Below are positions 1 through 6,035 of a DNA stretch of 14,894 nucleotides, piece by piece. This stretch comes from Micrococcales bacterium (GTDB taxonomy: Bacteria; Actinomycetota; Actinomycetes; S36-B12). The stretch's first letter is position 1, and the number at the start of each line of letters is the position of its first letter. The stretch spans positions 1 through 14,894 of the forward strand of contig NZLD01000091.1 in NCBI GenBank assembly GCA_002694095.1. Reading direction: 5' to 3'. The notes under the pieces are model-generated. The model was not told where the DNA came from. It worked only from the letters and a program-made list of their open reading frames with translations, and did no database searches. A program made the translations under genes and the position numbers.

Positions 1-1331
1 GGCTCTCTGGCGGCGGGCTCTTCGATCCCACGGTGGCCGTTCAGACCATCGCCGAAGTTGCCCGAACCCTCGCCAACTGCGCTCGGCACGACATCGGTCA
101 CGGGCGACTTCGACCCACCGCACTGCTGTGGACAGAGGCCGGCGAGATTCGGCTTCGTGGGTTAGCGGTAGATGCTGCTCTCTTCGGTCCGATTGATCCA
201 GCCGCCCCCGACGCCGATGTTGACGGTCTTGGTTGTCTTCTGTATGCGATGACCACGGGTCGTTGGCCCGCCCTCGGTATCGATTCCTCACTGGTGCACA
301 TTCCGCTCGCTCCCGCTGCTGGTCGCACCGTCCCGATGCCGTCCCGGGTGCGGGCGGGGATGCCGTCCGAGATCGATGATCTGGTCACCCGCTCTGTCCG
401 TCAGGTGGCTCGCCCTCGCGGCTCGATGCCGATCACGTCGGTCAACGCCTTCACGTCCCTCGCCGGGTCGGCCGAGGACTACCTGTCACCGGTCCCCGGG
501 GCTTCGTCGTCCAGCGTTGGTGATCGTCTGCGCACCGCCGCCACTACTGCCACGACCGCCATCACCACAGTCTCTACCAAGTCCACGGAGCACGATTCTG
601 ATCTTCGACGACAACGCGTCGGATTTCTGCGTTTGACGGGCCGTCTGATCGCGGTTGCTTTCGCCGTCGCCTTAACGGCCGGCATCGCATGGTTCGGGTG
701 GCAGCAGGTTGTCGGGGAGCCGGTGGTGGAGGAACAAGATGTCGCTGTCGGCGGATCCATTCTCGAGACCGGTGCTGTTCCCTTCGTCGAGGAATTCGAC
801 TCCGGACTCACCGCGGTACTCCCGATCGAGGATGTCCGCTCGTACGACCCGCTCGGTGACGACAACGACGACGGACAACCCGACGGCGTGGACGGAAAGG
901 AGCGCGACAAGCGAGCCGCGTTAGCAGCCGACGCCGATGGGACAACCCCATGGTTGACACGCAAATACGACTCGCCCACCGTCGGGGAAAAGGGTGGCGT
1001 TGGGTTGATCGTCGACCTCGGGAACCCCAAACAGTTGTCGACGATTGATCTGGACCTTGTCGGATTTGGAACCGACATTGATATTCGTGTGGCGGATCAG
1101 ATCCTGGATGACCCGGACCTGTGGACCGACTTCGCGTCAGTCAACGACGCTGGTCCCGAGATCACCCTGCGCTCGCCGCGATCGGTGACGGGTCAATACG
1201 TGCTCATTTGGTTCACCGGTCTGCCCGTGATCCCGGAATCGACGACGGGCGACTCGCCTCGCTACCAGGGGGGGATCCGTCAGGTGTCCATCACCGGTCT
1301 TGACCCACAGGAGATCGTCGACGGTCAGTAG
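1..1331 (+). CDS. MurJ-associated pseudokinase with extracytoplasmic domain, 3' part (5' end outside window)
   Basis: The reading frame is open from base 3, so the GTG at 33 is probably internal and the gene starts upstream. In order it shows a kinase C-lobe-like part, a Ser/Thr-rich linker, one membrane segment (about 645-715), an Asp-rich stretch resembling a thrombospondin-type-3 calcium motif (about 843-896), and a C-terminal beta-rich part resembling F5/8-type (discoidin-like) domains. The kinase core is degenerate: HGRLRP (99-116) stands where active kinases have HRDLKP, and RGLA (156-167) where they have DFGLA, so phosphotransfer is unlikely. In mycobacteria the equivalent region is fused to the lipid II flippase MurJ (MviN), and the phosphorylated pseudokinase recruits the FHA protein FhaA. 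Whether this gene is fused to murJ cannot be seen here. The next gene, for an ECF sigma factor, starts within about 10 bases of the stop. The family call is firm from motifs plus context; the role is inferred from homologues. Confidence 0.8.
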   Translation, partial: LSGGGLFDPTVAVQTIAEVARTLANCARHDIGHGRLRPTALLWTEAGEIRLRGLAVDAALFGPIDPAAPDADVDGLGCLLYAMTTGRWPALGIDSSLVHIPLAPAAGRTVPMPSRVRAGMPSEIDDLVTRSVRQVARPRGSMPITSVNAFTSLAGSAEDYLSPVPGASSSSVGDRLRTAATTATTAITTVSTKSTEHDSDLRRQRVGFLRLTGRLIAVAFAVALTAGIAWFGWQQVVGEPVVEEQDVAVGGSILETGAVPFVEEFDSGLTAVLPIEDVRSYDPLGDDNDDGQPDGVDGKERDKRAALAADADGTTPWLTRKYDSPTVGEKGGVGLIVDLGNPKQLSTIDLDLVGFGTDIDIRVADQILDDPDLWTDFASVNDAGPEITLRSPRSVTGQYVLIWFTGLPVIPESTTGDSPRYQGGIRQVSITGLDPQEIVDGQ

Positions 1332-1341
1332 GCTCGAAGCC

Positions 1342-2112
1342 GTGTCGAACGAGTCTGTGCCGCCAGCGACGGCAGCAACGACACCGTTGGAGAACCCACC
1401 CACGGATAAGGAACTGCTCAACGCCCATATCGAGGGGGATTCGGGTGCATTCGGAACACTGATCGCACGCCACCGTGATCGACTCTGGGCGGTAGCTCTT
1501 CGCACGACCGGCGACCCCGACGAAGCCGCGGACGCCCTTCAAGACGCCCTGATGTCCGCCTTCCGTCGCGCCAACCAGTTTCGCGGCGAATCGGCGGTCA
1601 CCACCTGGCTGCACCGAATCGTGGTGAACGCCAGCCTGGATCGGCTGCGACGGCGTTCCATCCGCAGCAGTGTTCCGCTGCCCGACGACGACGCCCTGGG
1701 TAAGGCAGCAACAACCGCGGCCCCGGTCGGGCGTGGCGGCGTACCGCGCGACCCGATCGCCACCCGCGAGACCCAACTCGTCATCGCCCGGGCACTGGCC
1801 GAGTTGCCAGAATCCCAACGAGAGGCAATCGTTCTGGTGGACGTCGAGGGGTACTCGGTCGAGGAAGCAGCCGCCCTCCTGGATTGTCCGCCCGGGACGA
1901 TTAAGAGCAGGTGTTCTCGCGGCCGAGCTCGTCTGGCGGAATCTCTCGGATTCCTGCGCGATTCGACGGATCCGGACGCCAAAGCCGAGCCGGTGGAACG
2001 GAACCACCACCCTCCGCCGTCCGTCGGACGTGGTGGAGGGGGTTCGAACCCGGACACCGGCAGCAAGGCAATCGAGGATTCGACGGGAGGTGATGGCGGT
2101 GGCGGACACTAA
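1342..2112 (+). CDS. sigM: ECF RNA polymerase sigma factor, SigM-like
   Basis: This is a sigma-70 factor of the extracytoplasmic-function group, which directs RNA polymerase to stress promoters. Region 2 is clear (about residues 24-100, with DALQDALMSAFRRANQFRG and a TWLHRIVVN segment). Region 4 follows (about 150-200), with ELPESQREAIVLVDVEGYS, a helix-turn-helix and GTIKSRCSRGR. Between them is a Gly/Pro-containing linker, with no region 3, as expected for ECF factors. A Gly/Pro/Asp-rich tail of about 50 residues follows region 4. I chose GTG at 1342 because it directly follows the upstream stop (1331). An in-frame TTG at 1300 and a GTG at 1357 are alternatives, and no strong ribosome site distinguishes them. 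The 3' end overlaps the anti-sigma gene by up to about 20 bases, suggesting coupled translation. The name SigM rests on position between the murJ-linked gene and trxB, as in mycobacteria and corynebacteria. Confidence 0.87.
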   Translation: MSNESVPPATAATTPLENPPTDKELLNAHIEGDSGAFGTLIARHRDRLWAVALRTTGDPDEAADALQDALMSAFRRANQFRGESAVTTWLHRIVVNASLDRLRRRSIRSSVPLPDDDALGKAATTAAPVGRGGVPRDPIATRETQLVIARALAELPESQREAIVLVDVEGYSVEEAAALLDCPPGTIKSRCSRGRARLAESLGFLRDSTDPDAKAEPVERNHHPPPSVGRGGGGSNPDTGSKAIEDSTGGDGGGGH

Positions 2113-3115
2113 CGATCGCGACGCCGCGGGCAGCCCCGAAGAAGGAATTCGCCCCGCCGGAAACGACCCTGCCTTCGACCCGGACATCCAAGACGCGGTC
2201 CGCGACACCCTCCGTGACTGGTCTGCCTCGGTGGATGTGGAGCCATTCGAACCTGTGCCCGCCCACGTGTGGGAGCGAATCACCACGGTGCTCGATGCTG
2301 AGGATCCAACCTTGGCTCAGACTGAGGGGTACGTCAGCGACGTCGGCAGCGTCGGGCGTCGGCGCCTGCCGAGGAGCCGCTGGACGACACCCCTCATCGC
2401 AGCGAGTGTCGTTGCCCTCGGTGTCGCCGTGGGTGCGAGTGTGTGGGGACCGTTCGGCGAGCCTCCCGGAAGCGGGGTCACCGCAACCGTCGCGAGTCAG
2501 ACGATCGACGAGCCAGCCGTCGCGGAAGAAGACCCAACTGCGTCGGACGTGTCAGCGGAAGCGCCCGAGCTAGCCGAGTCGCTCGAGTCCGCCGAATCGG
2601 AGAGCCTGGCCCGAGCGGATTCGGTATCGGTACCGACCCCGCAGGTAGTCCAGGCCGGCTTTATTCCTCCCGCCAAGAAGGTCATGGATCTCGGTGAAGA
2701 CATTTCGTCCACGCAGATCGCCGACACGGTGGACGAGATTCTGACCGGTGTCGGGATCACCGAACCGGCGGACGTGCTCGAGATGCCGGAAGAGACGTGG
2801 GATGCAGCAACGGAAGGCATGACGTCGGATCCAAAGGTTCTTCGTGATTGTGTGACGAAGGTGACCGCCGTCGAAACGTCCCAAGCGCTGCTCGTCCTTC
2901 GGGCGTCGGTGAATGGCATTGATGCCGGATTACTCGTCGTTCCCGAGTTCATGGTCGACATGAACAAGATGTCGTCCATGGATGCAGATCAGATGCGCGG
3001 CATGGGTCCCGATATGGGTGTCACCACCATCTATGTCGTCGAGCCGACGTGCGGTATGCGCGAGCCCAACCACAACCCGACGCTGTTCAAGGCTTCCTTC
3101 ATCTTGGCGCCGTAG
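2093..3115 (+). CDS. Membrane-anchored putative anti-sigma factor (RsmA-like, partner of SigM)
   Basis: This is a single-pass membrane protein of about 340 residues. It has an acidic cytoplasmic N-terminus (1-95), a basic stretch, a membrane helix around 98-118 and a long Ala/Glu/Ser-rich external linker. A C-terminal folded domain holds the protein's only two cysteines (DCVTKV and EPTCGM), which could form a disulfide outside the cell. I see no HxxxCxxC zinc anti-sigma motif in the N-terminus, so its binding mode may differ from classical ZAS proteins. Residues about 287-308 are Met-rich, with seven Met. The gene overlaps the end of the sigma gene; GGGAGG at 2085-2090 is the ribosome site. 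It is only 2 bases from ATG 2093 and 8 bases from GTG 2099, so 2099 is an equally good start. The anti-sigma role is inferred from gene order and topology, as for Rv3912/RsmA in mycobacteria; the sequence itself is poorly conserved. Confidence 0.75.
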   Translation: MAVADTNDRDAAGSPEEGIRPAGNDPAFDPDIQDAVRDTLRDWSASVDVEPFEPVPAHVWERITTVLDAEDPTLAQTEGYVSDVGSVGRRRLPRSRWTTPLIAASVVALGVAVGASVWGPFGEPPGSGVTATVASQTIDEPAVAEEDPTASDVSAEAPELAESLESAESESLARADSVSVPTPQVVQAGFIPPAKKVMDLGEDISSTQIADTVDEILTGVGITEPADVLEMPEETWDAATEGMTSDPKVLRDCVTKVTAVETSQALLVLRASVNGIDAGLLVVPEFMVDMNKMSSMDADQMRGMGPDMGVTTIYVVEPTCGMREPNHNPTLFKASFILAP

Positions 3116-3174
3116 ACAGCCACGGTGGTTTCACAATCCAGGTCGTGAGGCAGCGGTTGTCCATCACGCCCGCC

Positions 3175-3211
3175 GGGGGTATACCCCCCACGGTATTTTG
3201 CTCACGGTATT
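3175..3211 (+). promoter_or_regulatory. Possible CsoR/CstR-type operator and trxB promoter region
   Basis: The 123-base gap before trxB contains a perfect 14-base palindrome, GGGGGTATACCCCC (3175-3188). Overlapping it is an inverted repeat ATACC-N6-GGTAT (3181-3196). A direct repeat CACGGTATT follows at 3189-3197 and 3203-3211. The ATACC(C)...(G)GGTAT arrangement resembles operators of CsoR-family repressors, which sense copper or persulfide. TATTCT at 3208-3213 could be a -10 element, but I see no convincing -35 and no clear SigR-type motif (GGGAAT...GTT). The repeats are seen directly; the regulator is inferred by resemblance only. Confidence 0.4.
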
Positions 3212-3238
3212 CTTGAACCGTCACTGAGTAATCACGTC

Positions 3239-4183
3239 ATGGAGTCAACCGCTTTGGGCGATGTTCGAAATCTCATCATTATCGGATCCGGTCCTGCCGG
3301 CTATACCGCCGCGGTGTACGCCGCCCGGGCCCAATTGAATCCGTTGGTCTTCGAAGGATCGGTCACCGCCGGCGGTGCATTGATGAACACCACGGATGTT
3401 GAGAACTATCCCGGGTTTGCAGACGGGATCATGGGTCCGCAGTTAATGGAGGAAATGCGCAAGCAGGCCGAACGTTTCGGTGCTGAACTCGTCACCGACG
3501 ATGTCACCTCGGTAGATCTGAACGGGGACATCAAGACAGTGACCGACGGTTCGGGGAACACCCACTCCGCCCACACAGTGGTCCTCGCGATGGGTTCGGG
3601 GTACCGGGAGCTTGGTCTGGAGAACGAGAAGCGTCTGTCGGGGCACGGGGTTTCCTGGTGCGCGACTTGCGACGGCTTCTTCTTCCGGCAACAGGAGATT
3701 GCTGTCGTCGGGGGTGGAGACACGGCCGCGGAGGAAGCAACCTTTCTCACTCGCTTCGCGGACAAGGTCTACCTCATCCACCGGCGCGATGAGTTGCGTG
3801 CCAGCAAGGTGATGGCCGAGCGTGTCCTGACCAACGAGAAGATCGAGCCTGTGTGGAATTCCCAGGTGGTGGATGTGCTCGGTGATGACAAGGTCAACGG
3901 CATTGTGATTGAAAACACCATCACCGGTGACACCCGGGAACTCCCGGTCACCGGTTTGTTCATCGCCATTGGCCACGATCCCCGCTCCGAGTTGATCGCT
4001 GGTCAGATCGACCTGGACGACGAGGGTTACGTCCTCGTCGATGCGCCGAGCACCCGCACCAACCTGCCCGGGGTTTTCGCCTGCGGCGACCTGGTGGACC
4101 ACACCTACCGTCAAGCGATCACGGCGGCGGGCACGGGCTGCTCGGCGGCCCTAGACGCCGAGCGGTTCCTGGCGGACCAATAG
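3239..4183 (+). CDS. trxB: Thioredoxin-disulfide reductase (NADPH, FAD)
   Basis: This cytoplasmic flavoenzyme passes electrons from NADPH through FAD and a redox-active disulfide to thioredoxin. The 314-residue length is typical. Visible motifs are the FAD-binding [10 protein letters not shown] near the N-terminus, the active-site CATC (Cys141 and Cys144), and the NADPH-binding [10 protein letters not shown] (about 158-167). Also present are HRRDELRAS, whose arginines normally bind the NADP 2'-phosphate, and the C-terminal FAD motif [10 protein letters not shown]. The ATG at 3239 gives the family N-terminus with an 8-residue lead; the ribosome site is weak. The thioredoxin gene follows 121 bases downstream. 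An 18-base copy of the 3' coding end (4156-4173) recurs just after the stop (4190-4207). Confidence 0.97.
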   Translation: MESTALGDVRNLIIIGSGPAGYTAAVYAARAQLNPLVFEGSVTAGGALMNTTDVENYPGFADGIMGPQLMEEMRKQAERFGAELVTDDVTSVDLNGDIKTVTDGSGNTHSAHTVVLAMGSGYRELGLENEKRLSGHGVSWCATCDGFFFRQQEIAVVGGGDTAAEEATFLTRFADKVYLIHRRDELRASKVMAERVLTNEKIEPVWNSQVVDVLGDDKVNGIVIENTITGDTRELPVTGLFIAIGHDPRSELIAGQIDLDDEGYVLVDAPSTRTNLPGVFACGDLVDHTYRQAITAAGTGCSAALDAERFLADQ

Positions 4184-4207
4184 ATCTGCCGCCGAGCGGT
4201 TCCTGGC
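4156..4207 (+). repeat. 18-base direct repeat duplicating the 3' end of trxB
   Basis: The sequence CGCCGAGCGGTTCCTGGC is present exactly at 4156-4173 (coding AERFLA near the TrxB C-terminus) and again at 4190-4207, after the stop codon. The offset is 34 bases. This looks like a small segmental duplication that left the second copy untranslated. Confidence 0.85.
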
Positions 4208-4304
4208 AGTAGGTGGGAAGCGGTCCGGCGTAGGCTGACCCCACCAACGGATGACCGAGGTGCTGAATCACCACTCGATCCACCCAAACACACAAGGAGG
4301 AGCC

Positions 4305-4625
4305 ATGGGAGCACCCAAGATCGTCAGCGATGCATCGTTCTCCGACGATGTCCTGATGAACGAGAAGCCCGTCGTCGTCGACTTTTGGGCGGAATGGTGC
4401 GGCCCATGCAAGATGGTCGCCCCCATTTTGGAAGAGATCGCGTCCGAGAATGACAGCATCGTCATCGCGAAATTGAACGTGGACGAAAACCCGCAGACGG
4501 CTGCTGACTACGGCATCACATCGATTCCGACGATGAACGTCTACTCCGGTGGTCAGGTCGTGAAGACCATCATCGGTGCGAAGCCGAAGGCTGCACTGCT
4601 CGCGGACCTCGCCGAGTACTTGTAG
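4305..4625 (+). CDS. trxA: Thioredoxin
   Basis: This is a small cytoplasmic dithiol protein of 106 residues, reduced by the TrxB encoded just upstream. The active site WCGPC is at residues 31-35, preceded by the usual VVVDFWAEW strand. The cis-proline segment TSIPTMNVY and the C-terminal helix are present, so this is a complete single thioredoxin domain. ATG 4305 is chosen because a strong ribosome site AAGGAGG (4294-4300) lies 4 bases before it. The frame is open further upstream, to 4251, but without family sequence. The next gene begins 4 bases after the stop, suggesting co-transcription with the cwlM-like gene. In mycobacteria the positional equivalent is named trxC. Confidence 0.97.
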   Translation: MGAPKIVSDASFSDDVLMNEKPVVVDFWAEWCGPCKMVAPILEEIASENDSIVIAKLNVDENPQTAADYGITSIPTMNVYSGGQVVKTIIGAKPKAALLADLAEYL

Positions 4626-4629
4626 GACC

Positions 4630-5694
4630 GTGCTCCGCCTTGGTTCGTCCGGGGCGGCCGTCGCGGAGGTGCGCGCACGGCTCGCGCACCTCGGACTGTG
4701 TGATGACATCGCCCCTGGTTCGGATCTCACCGACACCCCGTTCGACGAAGCACTCGACCGCGCGGTGCGGACGTTCCAGCAAGAGCGTGGCATAACCGTC
4801 GACGGCATCGTCGGGCCCGACACCTTTCGCCGACTTGACGAGGCGCGCTGGCAACTCGGAGATCGGGTGCTCTCCTACGTGCCGGGTCACATGATGGTCG
4901 GCGATGACGTCGCCCAATTGCAGAGACGATTGGTGGAACTCGGGTTTAACTCCGGGCGGGCTGACGGCATCTTCGGACCGGATACAGACTCGGCGCTGCG
5001 GGAATTTCAAGCCGGGGTAGGTGCGTCGCCTGACGGGACCTGCGGGCCAGAAACTTTTCGAGCATTCGATCGGCTTATCAGGACGGTAGTCGGAGGCGAT
5101 GCCGCGGAGTTGCGTGAGCACGTGCACCTCACTCACTTGCAAACCGGTGTCGCGGACAAGGTGATTGTTGTCGATCCTGGCAGCCTGGTCGATGCGGATG
5201 TGTGTCACGCCATCGCGACGCGAGTCGAGGGTCGGTTGGCCGCACTCGGCACTCAGGTTTTGCTCACCCGACCTGCACGATCACCCGGTACCGCACTCAC
5301 CGAGACCGAACGCGCGGAATTCGCGAACTCCGTCGATGCAGACCTGATGGTGTCGATTCACGTCGATCGCTCCGCGAGCGCATTACCCAACGGCATCGCA
5401 ACGTTCTATTTCGGGCATCCGCGGGGCGGGTTGTACTCGCACGCGGGTCGACTCCTCGCCGAGCACGTGCAAACCGAGCTCACCACGAGGACAGATCGTC
5501 TGGACTGCCACGTTCACCCCCGCACATGGGATCTGCTGCGCTTAACGCGAATGCCGGCCGTCCGCGTCGAGGTGGGCTACGTCTCGAATCCCTTGGATGC
5601 CAAACACCTGGGCAGCGAGGCATTCCATGACGCCGTCGCCGAGGGGATCGCCGCGGCCGTCACTGACGCGTGTGCTCCGATGGTGGTCGCTTAA
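4630..5694 (+). CDS. cwlM: CwlM-like protein: two peptidoglycan-binding domains plus degenerate amidase_3 domain
   Basis: The 354-residue protein has two PG_binding_1 repeats (about residues 3-70 and 85-145, each with a DGxxGPxT core) and then an N-acetylmuramoyl-L-alanine amidase_3 fold (about 177-350). No signal peptide is visible, so it should act in the cytoplasm. That is the case for mycobacterial CwlM, a PknB substrate that activates MurA rather than cutting the wall. The amidase zinc site is decayed: VVDPGS replaces the usual DPGHGG, putting Ser185 at the first zinc ligand. The Glu ligand is not evident in the following helix. His244 (SIHVD) and the catalytic-type Glu314 (VEVGYVSN) remain. 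I chose GTG 4630 because it lies 4 bases after the thioredoxin stop and begins directly at the first domain; the ribosome site is weak. Position after trxB-trx matches cwlM in mycobacteria. Confidence 0.87.
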   Translation: MLRLGSSGAAVAEVRARLAHLGLCDDIAPGSDLTDTPFDEALDRAVRTFQQERGITVDGIVGPDTFRRLDEARWQLGDRVLSYVPGHMMVGDDVAQLQRRLVELGFNSGRADGIFGPDTDSALREFQAGVGASPDGTCGPETFRAFDRLIRTVVGGDAAELREHVHLTHLQTGVADKVIVVDPGSLVDADVCHAIATRVEGRLAALGTQVLLTRPARSPGTALTETERAEFANSVDADLMVSIHVDRSASALPNGIATFYFGHPRGGLYSHAGRLLAEHVQTELTTRTDRLDCHVHPRTWDLLRLTRMPAVRVEVGYVSNPLDAKHLGSEAFHDAVAEGIAAAVTDACAPMVVA

Positions 5695-5730
5695 CTCTGC
5701 TGGCAACCGGCTGGCTCGGCGTACCGCGTG

Positions 5731-5775
5731 GCTGCCCGGTTTGGTGCTGCCCGGTTTGGTGTTGCCCAGTTCAGC
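5731..5775 (+). repeat. 15-base tandem repeat (2 exact copies plus a degenerate third)
   Basis: GCTGCCCGGTTTGGT occurs at 5731-5745 and again immediately at 5746-5760. A third, decayed copy begins GTTGCCCAGTT at 5761. It lies between the cwlM-like stop and the stop of the small minus-strand gene. It is non-coding on present evidence and I see no convincing hairpin in it. Confidence 0.8.
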
Positions 5776-5875
5776 CGCGACGTCTCAACAGATGGTTGGG
5801 CACCACCAGTCGCACGAGGAAGCCGGCCACCACTCCGACGATCACCAGTCCGACGACTATGAGAAGTTTGCCCAT
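5771..5875 (-). CDS. 34-residue single-pass membrane protein, unknown function
   Basis: On the minus strand ATG (5873-5875) opens a 34-codon frame ending in TGA at 5771-5773. The peptide starts MGKLLIVVGLVIVG and continues as an unbroken Val/Ile/Leu/Gly/Ala helix to about residue 21. It then has an Arg, a short hydrophobic stretch, PNHLL and a basic end, RRRG. This is what a small single-pass membrane protein with a cytoplasmic positive tail looks like. A GAGG ribosome site lies 6 bases upstream of the ATG. The gene stands alone in a 341-base gap, convergent with the cwlM-like gene and divergent from the aminotransferase. I do not recognise a family. It could be a chance frame, but the ribosome site, the unbroken hydrophobic run and the basic flank make chance less likely. 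Confidence 0.62.
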   Translation of the reverse strand: MGKLLIVVGLVIVGVVAGFLVRLVVPNHLLRRRG

Positions 5876-6035
5876 CGGTGACCTCGGGAGTAGTTGCGGG
5901 AGCGAGACGCGCCACTCGGCGACGCGTGCTCTATCGTAGGCGAACGCGTCGGCCCCCTACGCGTCGTCATGTGTCTTCACGCATGTGGACGCGCCTCCCC
6001 TAACCCCCACCGCCGGCCAGGACAGGAGCCTCATT
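5876..6035. other. Divergent intergenic region with three ACGCGT sites
   Basis: This gap separates the small minus-strand gene from the aminotransferase and should hold both promoters. ACGCGT occurs three times (5922-5927, 5944-5949, 5959-5964). TACGAT on the minus strand (5933-5938) fits an actinobacterial TANNNT -10 for the small gene, but no clear -35 accompanies it. For the plus strand I cannot assign a promoter with confidence. No terminator is apparent. Confidence 0.35.

Noticed and set aside
1670..2092. In-frame extension of the anti-sigma gene back into sigM
   Set aside because: The extended part is an out-of-frame reading of sigM region 2-4 codons; the GGGAGG ribosome site at 2085-2090 supports a start near 2093-2099.
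1291..2286. Long minus-strand open frame (331 codons) opposite sigM and the anti-sigma gene
   Set aside because: It lies wholly opposite genes with recognisable products, has no recognisable domain, and is the usual GC-rich antisense shadow.
4208..4300. SigR-type promoter (GGGAAT-N18-GTT) before the thioredoxin gene
   Set aside because: GGGAAG occurs in the gap but no GTT at the right distance; the match is too weak to report.
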